Shown here: positions 32,760-42,086 of the stretch, piece by piece
How positions within the stretch are numbered: position 1 is the stretch's first letter
How the letters are laid out: each line of letters begins with the position of its first letter
Origin: Acidilobus sp. 7A
Lineage (GTDB): Archaea > Thermoproteota > Thermoprotei_A > Sulfolobales > Acidilobaceae
Assembly (NCBI RefSeq): GCF_003431325.1
Contig: NZ_CP010515.1
Coordinates: 434,001-498,000 of the forward strand
DNA length: 64,000 nucleotides
Direction of reading: 5' to 3'
Notes under the pieces: generated by a model
Database searches by the model: none
What the model was told of the DNA's origin: nothing
Seen by the model: the letters and a program-made list of their open reading frames with translations, nothing else
Translations under genes and position numbers: made by a program

Positions 32760-34784
32760 TTGGAGAGTGAGTTCGGCTCTGGCGAAGAGAGGCGTCTGGT
32801 GTCGGGGCTTGAGCTACGCAGGCGAATAGTGGAGGAGATCTACAAGAACCTTGGTGACGCCGAGATATCAAAGATAGAGTTTGAGGGGCCAGAGATAGCG
32901 ATCTATGTAAAGAACCCGAGGTGGATGCTAGAGGGCGAGGAGAAGGTAAAGGAGCTTGCGAAGCTTCTAAGGAAGAGGATAGTGGTAAGGAGTGATCCCA
33001 AGTCAAGGGCTACGAGAGAGTTCACTATAAAGTACATACTGGAGAATGCACCTGAAGGCGTGTCAATAGATCCAAGCGACGTACAGTTTGACGAAGTCCT
33101 TGGGGAGGTGAGGGTGCTCACAGACAAGCCCGGAAAGCTCATGGGGAAGGGGAAGACGTTCAGGAACCAGGTCCTGGCGGAGACTGGCTGGAGGCTTGAG
33201 GTTCAGAGGAAGCCGCCGTTAGTTAGCAAGACGTTGACGTCACTGAACACGCTTTACCTAATGGCCTCAGCAGAGAGGAGGAGGGCGCTTAGGGAGGTAG
33301 GCGAGAGGATCTATAGGGACATGATATCAGGGCCCCGCTACATCAGGATAACAGGTCTCGGCAGCTTCGGCGAGGTTGGAAGGTCGTGTATACTGGTAGA
33401 CACTTCTGAGAGTAAGATACTGCTCGACGTGGGCTTTGCGCAGAGCGGCTTCGGGCCTGACGCCTACCCACTGTTCGACGCGCCGGAGTTCAGGCTTGAC
33501 GAGCTGGACGCCGTTGTCATATCACACGCTCACATGGATCATGTAGGCTTGGCCCCTATGCTCTACAAGTACGGCTACAGGGGGCCCATATACATGACTC
33601 CGGCCACCCGCGATATAGCAACCCTCATGCTTCAGGACTTCATAAATCTCTACACAAAGGAGGGCAGGGAGCCCCCTTACACCCAGAAGGACCTGATAAC
33701 AATGCTTAACCGCACAATAACCGTAAACTACGACGTTGTGACTGACCTGTCGCCTGACGCCAAGCTGACGTTCAGCAACGCCGGGCACATACTGGGCTCC
33801 GCCTTGGTTCATATACACATAGGCCAGGGACTTTACAACATACTTTACACTGGCGACCTTAAGTACTACAGCATAAAGGATAACAAGGCCCTTAGGCTTC
33901 AGCCACCTGCCAACACGGAGTTCCACAGGGTCGAAGCACTAATAATGGAGAGCACATACGGCGCCACTGAGACGCCAACACGCGAGGAGGCTGAGCAGCA
34001 GCTCTTTGACATAATAAACAGAACCTATCAGAGGGGCGGCAAGGTTATGATACCAGTCATGGCTGTTGGCAGGGCCCAGGACATGATGGTGCTTCTCAAC
34101 AAAGCCATGCAGGAGAAGAAGATACCGGAGATGCCGATATACATAGATGGCCTCATATATGAGGTCACGGCAATCTATACCGCTTACCCTGAGCTACTCT
34201 CAAAGGACATCAGGGACCAGATACTCAACGAGGGGGCCAACCCATTCATAGGACCCCAGATGGTCTTTGTCAATGACCAGAGCAAGAGGGATGAGGCCAT
34301 ATACTCCCAGAGCCCAGCGATAATAGTGTCTACAAGCGGCATGATGGTTGGTGGACCTATACTTGAGTACTTCAAGGCTCTGGCTGGCGATGCTAGGAAC
34401 TCGCTCGTGTTCGTCAGCTACCAGGCCTCCGGGACCCTGGGCAGGAGGATAGCTGATGGCGAGCGCGAGGTGCAGTTGGAGGATGAGAACAGGCTGAAGA
34501 CCTACAAGGTCAACTTGGAGGTGGACAGTGTTGAGGGCTTTTCAGGCCACGCGAGCAGAAGTGAACTGCTCTCGTTCCTAAGGAGGCTCACGCCAAAGCC
34601 AAGGACTATAATACTTAATCATGGTGAGCACGCTGGCCTCTCGGCGCTTGCCTCAACCATAAAGAGCAGGTGGGACAAGCTCAGCTTCGAGGGTGCCCCA
34701 GAGGTCATAGTCCCAGAGAACCTAGAGACCGTAAAGGTGTACCCCAGAGCCTCAAAGCTGCACAGCGCCCTACTGTATGGATGA
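32760..34784 (+). CDS. fttA: archaeal CPSF1 ribonuclease / termination factor FttA
   Basis: This beta-CASP metallo-beta-lactamase cleaves RNA and acts in archaeal transcription termination. The 674 residues have two N-terminal KH domains (about 20-165), the MBL core with SHAHMDH (about 255-261), GHILGSA and TGDLKY, then the beta-CASP domain with ESTYG and GMMVGGP, and a final SGHASRSELLSF and NHGEH. A TATA-like ATTAAAATTG (32711-32720) lies in the psmB stop region, and GGTGAA precedes the TTG start. Its end overlaps nreA by 8 nt. Confidence 0.95.
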   Translation: MESEFGSGEERRLVSGLELRRRIVEEIYKNLGDAEISKIEFEGPEIAIYVKNPRWMLEGEEKVKELAKLLRKRIVVRSDPKSRATREFTIKYILENAPEGVSIDPSDVQFDEVLGEVRVLTDKPGKLMGKGKTFRNQVLAETGWRLEVQRKPPLVSKTLTSLNTLYLMASAERRRALREVGERIYRDMISGPRYIRITGLGSFGEVGRSCILVDTSESKILLDVGFAQSGFGPDAYPLFDAPEFRLDELDAVVISHAHMDHVGLAPMLYKYGYRGPIYMTPATRDIATLMLQDFINLYTKEGREPPYTQKDLITMLNRTITVNYDVVTDLSPDAKLTFSNAGHILGSALVHIHIGQGLYNILYTGDLKYYSIKDNKALRLQPPANTEFHRVEALIMESTYGATETPTREEAEQQLFDIINRTYQRGGKVMIPVMAVGRAQDMMVLLNKAMQEKKIPEMPIYIDGLIYEVTAIYTAYPELLSKDIRDQILNEGANPFIGPQMVFVNDQSKRDEAIYSQSPAIIVSTSGMMVGGPILEYFKALAGDARNSLVFVSYQASGTLGRRIADGEREVQLEDENRLKTYKVNLEVDSVEGFSGHASRSELLSFLRRLTPKPRTIILNHGEHAGLSALASTIKSRWDKLSFEGAPEVIVPENLETVKVYPRASKLHSALLYG

Positions 34785-36030
34785 GGGTGGCGGCTTGCCC
34801 TCAATACCGCCAGAGCTCTGCGCCAGGTGCAAGGGCTACAAGCTCCTCTGCGGCCTGCCAAGGTGCCCCATACTCGAGAGGTTCAGGGTCCAGGTGGGTG
34901 CCCTGCAGAGAATTACTGGAAGGAATGTCAACGGCGCCACTCCCCCCAGCGTCCTTGTAGGGGAGTATGGTTACCCCAAGGTATCCTTCTACTACATGGT
35001 TCCCCCAGGCAAGGAGGGCGAGGAGGCCACATACTACGATGCGCCTAGGCTCTGGGCTGAGAGGAAGGAGAGCCTGGGCAACATAGTGAAGTTGAGGAGT
35101 GAGACGGTCTCAGCCTACCTGAGATTAGATGTAAGTGAGCCCTGGAGGCTCTATGAGACTGAGCTAGGCCTTGCCTCGCTGTCAGAGAGGCCTGTAGACA
35201 GCGATGTAGTGCTCAGGAGGCTTCCGCTGCCTCAGCTGAGGTTTGACGGCATGACAAAGCCTGTGGGACCAAGGGCCCCCGCAGAGAGAATAGTCGTGGG
35301 AAGCTCGCCTAAGCTGACGAGGAAGATGGACGAGGCCATATGGGACGACGCCAAGGCTGAGGATATTATATGGGAGCTCTACAGGTCCGGCGTTGATATC
35401 TATAAGATACAGGACATGATGAGCCTTGGGTTCCTTGGAAGGCTTCACGGGAGGAGGCTGGTGCCCACCAGGTGGGCTATAACCGCGGTGGACGACATTA
35501 TATCGAAGAGGCTCAGGCAGGGGCTGAGGGGCCTGGCCTCCGTGGACTCCGTGGAGGCCAGGGAGGCTGAGTACCTGGGCAACAGGTTCCTAGTCATTAT
35601 CATGCCCGGCGAGGGGACATTCGAGTGGGTGGAGGTCTGGCATCCAAGGGGACTTTGGACCGAGCGCGCTGAGAGACCCATCATAGAGAGGGTCGAGGAG
35701 GACCCCCTGGGTAGGGCGTCAACTATGGACGGGGGCTTCTCTGCTGCCCGCCTAGCAGTTCTTGAGGGGCTCAGCTCTATGGGCAGGAAAGCTGACGTAG
35801 TTATACTTAGGGAGGTCCTACCCTCCTACTACGCGCCCGTGGGTAATTGGCACATAAGGGAGTCCGTCAGGGAGGCCATGCAGAGGCCACCATCAGTTAG
35901 AGGCTCGCTTGAGGAGGTTGTCGACTACGCTAGGAGGTGGCTTAAGGCTGACCCTGGCAACGTGCTGAGGTATAGCTCCCTTCTGGGCTTCAGGCCTAGG
36001 GCTAAGAGGCTAACAGAGTTCATAAGGTGA
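34777..36030 (+). CDS. nreA: NreA-type DNA repair protein
   Basis: The 417 residues belong to the archaeal Nre family, implicated in DNA-damage repair with PCNA in haloarchaea. The N-terminal cysteine cluster CARCKGYKLLCGLPRCPI (about 16-33) is the zinc finger. Conserved blocks follow: VLVGEYGYPKVSFYYMVPPG, SSSPK-type VVGSSPKLTRKMDE and WHIRESVREAM. The C-terminus (AKRLTEFIR) lacks an obvious PCNA-binding box seen in some relatives. ATG 34777 overlaps the fttA end, so the two are co-transcribed. Confidence 0.88.
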   Translation: MDEGGGLPSIPPELCARCKGYKLLCGLPRCPILERFRVQVGALQRITGRNVNGATPPSVLVGEYGYPKVSFYYMVPPGKEGEEATYYDAPRLWAERKESLGNIVKLRSETVSAYLRLDVSEPWRLYETELGLASLSERPVDSDVVLRRLPLPQLRFDGMTKPVGPRAPAERIVVGSSPKLTRKMDEAIWDDAKAEDIIWELYRSGVDIYKIQDMMSLGFLGRLHGRRLVPTRWAITAVDDIISKRLRQGLRGLASVDSVEAREAEYLGNRFLVIIMPGEGTFEWVEVWHPRGLWTERAERPIIERVEEDPLGRASTMDGGFSAARLAVLEGLSSMGRKADVVILREVLPSYYAPVGNWHIRESVREAMQRPPSVRGSLEEVVDYARRWLKADPGNVLRYSSLLGFRPRAKRLTEFIR

Positions 36031-36082
36031 TTAAAAAGCACATAGAAAGGGAATGAATGGAGCGAACATTAGTAGTAAGACG

Positions 36083-36096
36083 TTAAATATAAAAAC
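36083..36096 (+). promoter_or_regulatory. TATA box of the Fur-family gene
   Basis: GTTAAATATAAAAA lies about 40-50 nt upstream of ATG 36135. It is one of the strongest TATA-like sequences in the window, consistent with an independently regulated gene. Confidence 0.6.
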
Positions 36097-36134
36097 TCTT
36101 TTCAACCGTAATACTGTACTAGGATGCGCTGACC

Positions 36135-36587
36135 ATGCCTGATATCAAGGAGGACGAGTGGGTTAAAGATAAGTTGCAGGACGTGTTGAATAGGATAAGC
36201 TTACAGGAGAAGAGGATAACGCCGCAGAGGGTGCTGTTAACGAAGCTGATCCTGTCAAAGGTTAAGGAGCACGCGTCGCTTAAGGACCTCTTCGACGCCG
36301 CCCAGCAGGAGCTGCCCCGCGTGGGCATATCTACGGTATATAATACCATTAAGATGCTGGAGGGCATGGGGATAATAGATACGTTCATAGTTGGCGACAA
36401 GTTGAGGATAGACCAGCCAACACCACACATAAACGTCTTCTGCCTGGACTCAGAGAGGATATTCGACGTAGATGGCGACGTGGCATCCTTTGTCATGGAT
36501 GCCCTGAAGTCAAAGGGGCTTCATGTAAAGAAGATAGTTGTGGAGGCTAACTGCTCGGCCAGCGAGGCAGGCACTGCTGGCAGGTAA
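36135..36587 (+). CDS. Fur-family metalloregulator
   Basis: The 150 residues have the Fur winged helix at about 28-85 (KRITPQRVLLTKLILS, ISTVYNTIKMLEGMGI) and a small dimerisation domain with metal-ligand-like residues in PTPHINVFC and a late Cys (EANCSA). The tail is shorter than in canonical Fur, with no paired CxxC zinc motif, so it may sense peroxide or metals differently. It stands alone with its own TATA box. Its targets cannot be read from the sequence. Confidence 0.82.
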   Translation: MPDIKEDEWVKDKLQDVLNRISLQEKRITPQRVLLTKLILSKVKEHASLKDLFDAAQQELPRVGISTVYNTIKMLEGMGIIDTFIVGDKLRIDQPTPHINVFCLDSERIFDVDGDVASFVMDALKSKGLHVKKIVVEANCSASEAGTAGR

Positions 36588-36666
36588 CCAAGAGGCCTTC
36601 GCTCATCTATCAAGGCCCTGCACAATTATATAGCGCCCCACCCCCTGTTGCATTTGGTGGCCTCAA

Positions 36667-37704
36667 ATGTCTAGGCCTAACTGTGAAAGGACTCTGTCGC
36701 CCATGCAGACGCTGATGACATCAATATTTCAGGTCCTACCAATGCACGCTAACCCCCTTGGGATGCTGTTTGGAGGCGTGATGGAGGACTGGATGGTACA
36801 GGTCTCTAACATGGAGGCAACGCGCGTCGCCAGGAGGCCAACGCTGCTGGCCAGCCTTGAGAACATTTACTTCCTCTCCCCCGTTCTCGTGGGTGAGAAC
36901 GCTATGATAACGGCCTGGGTCGACTACGTTGGCACCAGCAGCATAGACGTCAGCCTCCTTGTGGAGGCCGAGAACCCAATAATGAACGAGAGGCGCCTCA
37001 CCACGTTAGCTCACATGACCTATGTGGCGGTTGGGAGGGATCTGAGGCCAGCCCCCGTGGGGTTCTGCATAGAGCCCAGGACGCCTGAGGAGGAAGCGCT
37101 GTATGAGGACGCCTTAAGGATAAGGAAGGCCAGGGAGGAGAGGATAAAGGACAGAAGGCAGAAGGTCTTTGATACCTTGCCCCCAAAGGGGCTGTTGGAC
37201 GCCTACACAGTCGTCACAAACAAGGTGGTTATGCCAGAGGACGTGATGCAGAGCAACGCGCTGTTCGCTGGGAGGCTCATGAGACTCCTCGACGAGATCA
37301 CGGCCCTTGTCGCCACCAGGTATGCTAAGGGCCCAGTGGTGACGGCCTCCGTTGACAGCACAGACTTCTACACGCCCATACTGCTAGGAGAGACCATAGT
37401 CGCATATAGCACGTTAACATATGTGGGCAAGTCCAGCATGGAGGTGGTGGCTAAGGTCATAAAGCGCGATGAAATAACTGGGGAGGAGAAGCACACCACC
37501 ACTAGCTACTTCACGCTGGTCCACGTGGGCCCCACGGGCAGGAGCGAGCCCATAGAGCTCTTCAAGCCTACCGAGGACTGGCAGAAGAAGATGTTGGAGG
37601 AGGCAGAGGCTAGGAGGGACGCGAGGCTGAGAGCCCTTCAGGCCTTCAGGGAAAACGCTGAGAAGGTCAGGGAGCTGTTATCAAAGAGGAATGCAATGCC
37701 ATAA
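36667..37704 (+). CDS. acyl-CoA thioesterase with two hotdog domains
   Basis: The 345 residues have two tandem 4HBT domains: about 10-125 (HANPLGMLFGGVMEDWMVQVSN) and about 185-305 (MQSNALFAGRLMRLLDEITALVATRY). This is the BFIT/YciA-like double-hotdog arrangement of acyl-CoA hydrolases. A TATA box (AATTATATAG, 36624-36633) lies about 35 nt before the ATG. It converges with a thiolase gene only 9 bp away, so acyl-CoA metabolism is a shared theme. The substrate chain length cannot be inferred. Confidence 0.85.
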   Translation: MSRPNCERTLSPMQTLMTSIFQVLPMHANPLGMLFGGVMEDWMVQVSNMEATRVARRPTLLASLENIYFLSPVLVGENAMITAWVDYVGTSSIDVSLLVEAENPIMNERRLTTLAHMTYVAVGRDLRPAPVGFCIEPRTPEEEALYEDALRIRKAREERIKDRRQKVFDTLPPKGLLDAYTVVTNKVVMPEDVMQSNALFAGRLMRLLDEITALVATRYAKGPVVTASVDSTDFYTPILLGETIVAYSTLTYVGKSSMEVVAKVIKRDEITGEEKHTTTSYFTLVHVGPTGRSEPIELFKPTEDWQKKMLEEAEARRDARLRALQAFRENAEKVRELLSKRNAMP

Positions 37705-37713
37705 CCCATAGCC

Positions 37714-38907
37714 TTAAACGAGCTCTATAGCTATCGAGGCCGCGCCTCCTAGGCCGTGGCAAATAGATGCGACGCCCCTCCTGCCGCCGTGCCCTCTCAA
37801 CACGTTTATAAGTTCAAGAGTTACCCTGGCCCCGCTCATGCCTAGAGGGTGGCCAATAGCTATTGCACCTCCATGCACGTTCATTCTATCATATGGTATA
37901 CCCAACTCCTTGTGCATTATGTAGCTGTTGACGGCGAATGCTTCGTTGTTCTCCCAATAGTCGACCATATCAATAGACCACCCGACGTCCTCCAGCAACT
38001 TCTTTACGGCCCCCACTGGAGCGGCAGGGAACCTCCACGTCTCAACGCCATGATAGGCAAAACCGACTATGCGGGCTATAGGCTTAAGCCCAAGGGTCTT
38101 CACGGCCTCCTCGCTGGCTATGAGCAGGGTGGCGGCGCCGTCGCTCAGCTGGCTGCTGGAGCCTGCGGTGTGCGGCCCATTTGGGCTGAAGGCATAGGGT
38201 AGCGACTTGAGCTTCTCTACGCTAGTGTCCCTCCTAATGCCCTCGTCGCGGTCGAGCAGCATCTTACCATTTCTCTCATAGGGCACGACGAAGTCCTTCA
38301 TCTCGTTATTATCCCATGCCTTGGCTGCGCGCACGTGGCTCTCATAGGATATCCTGTCAAGCTCATCTCTAGGAGCCTTGTACTCGGCCGCCGTCATATC
38401 AGCCTCCTCACCCATGACCTTGTTCAGCAGCACGTCCCACAGGCCGTCGTAAACCATGGCATCAAGAATCTGCCACTCCCTGCCTATAAGGTGCTTCATG
38501 CCCCACCTCGCCGACGACTGAATTATGAAGGGAGCCATGCTCATGGACTCCATGCCGCCGGCCGCCACCAAGTTGTAGGAGCCAGCGGAGATGTAGTTGG
38601 CAGCCGTTATAATTGCAGCCATGCCGCTTGCGCATACCATGTCAACAGTCATAGAGTCTATGTGGTATGGGACCCCCGCCTTTATGGCAACCTGCCTGGC
38701 AGTGTCCATGCCTGTCCCAGCCCTTATTACGTGCCCATAAACTAACATGTCAAGATCTTCCGGCTTCAGGCCCGTTCTTTCAAGGGCCTCCTTGAGCGTG
38801 AAAGTCGCTAGGTCAGCGGCTGGCACATCCTTATAGGCGCCACCGAACCTTCCAACGGGCACCCTCACGCCGTCAACTATGTACACGGGCTGCTTGAGCT
38901 TAGGCAC
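37714..38907 (-). CDS. thiolase, acetyl-CoA acetyltransferase type
   Basis: This enzyme condenses or cleaves acyl-CoA chains. From GTG 38907 the 397 residues open PKLKQPVYIVDGVRVPVGRF. The nucleophile Cys is in DMVCASGM (about 90), the catalytic His in GGAIAIGHPLGMSG (about 348-361) and the second Cys in SICHGLGG, while ENNEAFA matches the NEAF motif. GTG 38907 is preferred because a TATA box (CATTTTAACC on the minus strand, 38939-38948) lies inside the longer frame from 38958. It could work in acetoacetyl-CoA formation for mevalonate or in fatty-acid metabolism. Confidence 0.92.
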   Translation of the reverse strand: MPKLKQPVYIVDGVRVPVGRFGGAYKDVPAADLATFTLKEALERTGLKPEDLDMLVYGHVIRAGTGMDTARQVAIKAGVPYHIDSMTVDMVCASGMAAIITAANYISAGSYNLVAAGGMESMSMAPFIIQSSARWGMKHLIGREWQILDAMVYDGLWDVLLNKVMGEEADMTAAEYKAPRDELDRISYESHVRAAKAWDNNEMKDFVVPYERNGKMLLDRDEGIRRDTSVEKLKSLPYAFSPNGPHTAGSSSQLSDGAATLLIASEEAVKTLGLKPIARIVGFAYHGVETWRFPAAPVGAVKKLLEDVGWSIDMVDYWENNEAFAVNSYIMHKELGIPYDRMNVHGGAIAIGHPLGMSGARVTLELINVLRGHGGRRGVASICHGLGGAASIAIELV

Positions 38908-39060
38908 CCCGCTCGCCTGGAGCTGAGGCCCCTGCAAGGTTAAAATGCAGAACAACACAAGACGTTAAAGTGGTTGGATCGTGTTCTTCGCGGAGCGGGG
39001 CAAAGCAGGGACCTTAGGCTTAAAATAGTTGACATCACAGATAGCGGGGGCGTCAACTCC

Positions 39061-40035
39061 ATGGAAGTTTGGTCAATGATTCTTGGGGGCTTCCCAAGAA
39101 CAAAGGAGGTGAGGCACGCCCTAAGGGATCTAGAGAGGGGCTCCAGGTCCTACGTTGACATAGACTGGTGGATCAGGGCAGCGTCAGCGGCCATTATAGG
39201 GGCTCAGGAGACCCTGGGCTTCAGGTATGTTACTGATGGCATGGTTGACTGGCACGACATATTTAGGCCTTTCGTTTTAGCCTGGAGGAACGTCTCGGCC
39301 AGCGGTCTTCTGAGGTATTTCGATAACAACTTCTTCTACAGGGTTCCAGTGTTCACCGATAGGCCGGATCCTGACCACTTCGTGTGGCCGCCTCGCATAA
39401 GGGCCCTTTCAGACATTGCCGAGCCCAGCCCGCTGAAGGCTGTGTTGCCGGGGCCCACGACATTTCTATTGATGTCCAAGAACCTAAGCGGGCTGAGCAA
39501 GGAGGACCTCGGCGAGAGCATAGCCTCGGCCCTAGCCATGGAGGCAGAGGCCGCCCAGCAGGCTGGCGCTGGAGCCGTTCAGATAGACGAGCCATTCTTG
39601 ACTGACCAGGAGATCTCAAGGGACGACGCTGAGCTCGGGGTCCAGCTTATAAATGTTATAACCTCAAGGCTTAAGGTGCCTGCTATAGTGTCGCTCTACT
39701 TTGATGTACCAAAGGATGAGGTCTACGAGGCCTTGCTTAACGTAAAGGCTGACTACATATCGCTGGACGTCGCTGACGCTCCCTCGAGGGCGCTCTCGCT
39801 GATAGCGAGGAAAGGCCTTGGTGGCCATAAAGCTGTGCTGGGCGTAATAGACGCCAGGAGGATAGAGGACGACCAGGTTGATAAGGTTAATGACTGGGTC
39901 TCCCAGGCGACAAAGTCCGCGGGGCTCAACGAGGTAGGCCTGACGACCACCACCTGGTTCGACGTGATACCCTACAGGTACAGCCTTAGAAAGGCCTTCC
40001 TCCTCTCGCTCGCGGCGGAGAGGCTGAGGGGGTGA
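39061..40035 (+). CDS. MetE-family protein lacking zinc ligands (N-terminal-half paralogue)
   Basis: The 324-residue TIM barrel is related to cobalamin-independent methionine synthase (PLKAVLPGPTTFLLMSKN, AGAGAVQIDEPFL, DYISLDVADA). The positions that carry the zinc His-x-Cys and final Cys in the next gene are replaced (IVSLYFD and VGLTTTTWF), so it likely lacks the metal site and acts as the partner half. ATG 39061 follows TATA-like CTTAAAATAG (39019-39028); a longer frame from ATG 38974 contains that TATA. The catalytic half starts 6 nt after its stop. Confidence 0.82.
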   Translation: MEVWSMILGGFPRTKEVRHALRDLERGSRSYVDIDWWIRAASAAIIGAQETLGFRYVTDGMVDWHDIFRPFVLAWRNVSASGLLRYFDNNFFYRVPVFTDRPDPDHFVWPPRIRALSDIAEPSPLKAVLPGPTTFLLMSKNLSGLSKEDLGESIASALAMEAEAAQQAGAGAVQIDEPFLTDQEISRDDAELGVQLINVITSRLKVPAIVSLYFDVPKDEVYEALLNVKADYISLDVADAPSRALSLIARKGLGGHKAVLGVIDARRIEDDQVDKVNDWVSQATKSAGLNEVGLTTTTWFDVIPYRYSLRKAFLLSLAAERLRG

Positions 40036-40041
40036 GCAGGG

Positions 40042-41034
40042 ATGAGCTACCACCTGCCCAGGAAGTTCCCAACTACGGTGATAGGCAGCTACCCGAAGCT
40101 CCCAGAGGCCAATGAGCTGATAAAGAGGAGGGACCGCGGGGAGATCTCTGAGGAGGAGTTTCACAGGCTCATAAAGGGCCCCATATCTGAGGTCGTGAAG
40201 GACTACATAGAGGCTGGAGTTGACATAATAAGTGACGGGGAGCAGTCGCGCGAGGACATGGTTGTCTACTTCGCCCAGAGGGTCCAGGGCTACAGCGAGG
40301 GGGAGTGGGTCAGGATATACGATAACATGTACTTCAGGAAGCCGGTTATAGTTGGACCCCTGGCCAGGACCTCAAGGCTGGCCGTTGATGACTGGCTTTT
40401 CACAACATCAATAAGCGGTGGAAGGCCTGTCAAGTTCATAATAACAGGCCCCTACACAATGATGGAGTGGAGCTTCAACACTTACTACAGGGACAGGAGA
40501 GAGCTCATAATGGCGCTGGCAAAGGTTATAAGGGAGGAGATTTTAGACGCCGTGAAGGCCGGGGCCCAGTACGTTCAGGTCGACGAGCCAGCCCTGTCAA
40601 CTAGGCCGTGGAAGGAGGAGGCGGAGCTGGCCGGGGAGGCCCTCAGCTACGTGCTCTCAGGCGTTGAGGCTAAGCGCATAGTCCACATATGCTATGGTAG
40701 GCTTGAGAGGATACTGCCATATATACTGGACTACCCGGTCGATCAGTTCGCGCTTGAGTTCAAGAACAGCAACTTCAGGCTGCTCCCGTACCTTAAGGAG
40801 TACGGCTACAACAAGGAGCTCGGCTACGGGGTGGTCGACGTCCACAGCATGCAGGTAGAGACTGTGAAGGAGATAAAGGACGCGATAGAGAAGCTAATGA
40901 AGCTTGACGTCCTGCCGCCAGAGAAAGTCTTCATAAACCCTGACTGCGGCCTCAAGCCGCTGCCTCGTGAGGTCGCGAAGGCGAAGTTGATCAACATGGT
41001 CAGGGCCACCTCGGAGGCAAGGAAGGAATGGTAG
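40042..41034 (+). CDS. metE: cobalamin-independent methionine synthase, catalytic part
   Basis: This enzyme transfers a methyl group to homocysteine. The 330 residues correspond to the C-terminal barrel of Met[43 protein letters not shown], zinc ligands HICYG (about 215-219) and [11 protein letters not shown] (Cys about 302). Archaeal core MetE enzymes of this size are known to use methylcobalamin or other corrinoid donors. It forms an operon with the zinc-less paralogue upstream and overlaps the AIR-synthase-like gene by 7 nt downstream. Confidence 0.9.
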   Translation: MSYHLPRKFPTTVIGSYPKLPEANELIKRRDRGEISEEEFHRLIKGPISEVVKDYIEAGVDIISDGEQSREDMVVYFAQRVQGYSEGEWVRIYDNMYFRKPVIVGPLARTSRLAVDDWLFTTSISGGRPVKFIITGPYTMMEWSFNTYYRDRRELIMALAKVIREEILDAVKAGAQYVQVDEPALSTRPWKEEAELAGEALSYVLSGVEAKRIVHICYGRLERILPYILDYPVDQFALEFKNSNFRLLPYLKEYGYNKELGYGVVDVHSMQVETVKEIKDAIEKLMKLDVLPPEKVFINPDCGLKPLPREVAKAKLINMVRATSEARKEW

Positions 41035-42086
41035 ACGGTGGGGAGCTCTATGAGGGCGGCTGGGTCGGGAAGCTCCCCCAGGAGACCCTTGAGCAGGTGG
41101 TGCTCTCAAAGGCTAGAAGGTTTTCATGGGCCTCAACCCTGATGGGCCCAGCCATAGGGGAGGACGCAGCGCTTATAGACTTGGGCAACTGCGTTCTCGC
41201 TGCCCACAGCGACCCCATTACCGAGTCCCGCTTCAGGGTTGGGTCCCTAGCTGTTGACGTGGCGTCAAATGACGTTGCTGTGAGGGGCGTTAGGCCTCAG
41301 TGGATGATAGTTGACGTTCTCATGCCAGCGGGCTCCCTGCTCTCGTCTCTCAGCGCCATAATTGATGACGTGGTTACCGAGGCACAGAGGCTTGGCATAG
41401 AGCTTGTCGGCGGCCACACCGAGGCTACACCTGGGATAAGTCACCCAATAGTTGTTGTCACAGTTATGGGGTGCGGCGAGCGGGGCCATGTCATCATGAC
41501 TGGGGCGGCCTCGGAAGGGGACCTGCTACTTCAGGTGGGCCCAACGGCCATGGAGGCCACGGCAATTATAGCTAATGACTTTAGGGACCTGCTTGTTGAT
41601 GCTGGCTTAAGCGAGGACTACATAGCAGAGGCCTCAAGGCTAATCGAGAGAGCCAGCGTGGCTCATTACGCGCTGGCTCTCGCCGAGAGGGGGCTTGTAA
41701 CTTCAATGCACGATGTCACTGAGGGGGGACTTATAGGCGCCGTCTATGAACTTGCCAGAGCCTCAGGTCACGACGTGACAGTTAATGCCGAGGCTGTTAT
41801 AGTTGAGGACGTCACAAGGATAATATTCAGCAGGCTGGGGGCTGACCCACTAAAGGCTATGGGCAGCGGCTCCTTCATAGCAGCCCTTAGGCCTAATCAG
41901 AAGGACGAGGCCCTTGGACTGCTAAAGGAGCTGGGCGTCAAGGCATCAGTCATAGGCAGGGTAGAGGGCAGCTCGTCAAAGCCCAGGCTTAAGCTCCTGA
42001 GGGGAAGCTCTGTGGAGGAGTACATCTCACCGCCAGAGGACGAGGTGGCAAGACTTTGGTCTGCAAGGGCGAAGTCACATGGATGA
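41028..42086 (+). CDS. AIR synthase-related protein (HypE/PurM superfamily)
   Basis: The 352 residues have the PurM-type N-terminal domain ([52 protein letters not shown]) and C-terminal domain ([18 protein letters not shown]). It resembles HypE, which modifies a carbamoyl group in hydrogenase maturation, but HypE's C-terminal Cys is not present here (the end reads WSARAKSHG). No hydrogenase or hyp genes are nearby, so its role is probably different. ATG 41028 overlaps metE by 7 nt and its end overlaps the AK6-like gene by 8 nt. Confidence 0.82.
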   Translation: MVDGGELYEGGWVGKLPQETLEQVVLSKARRFSWASTLMGPAIGEDAALIDLGNCVLAAHSDPITESRFRVGSLAVDVASNDVAVRGVRPQWMIVDVLMPAGSLLSSLSAIIDDVVTEAQRLGIELVGGHTEATPGISHPIVVVTVMGCGERGHVIMTGAASEGDLLLQVGPTAMEATAIIANDFRDLLVDAGLSEDYIAEASRLIERASVAHYALALAERGLVTSMHDVTEGGLIGAVYELARASGHDVTVNAEAVIVEDVTRIIFSRLGADPLKAMGSGSFIAALRPNQKDEALGLLKELGVKASVIGRVEGSSSKPRLKLLRGSSVEEYISPPEDEVARLWSARAKSHG

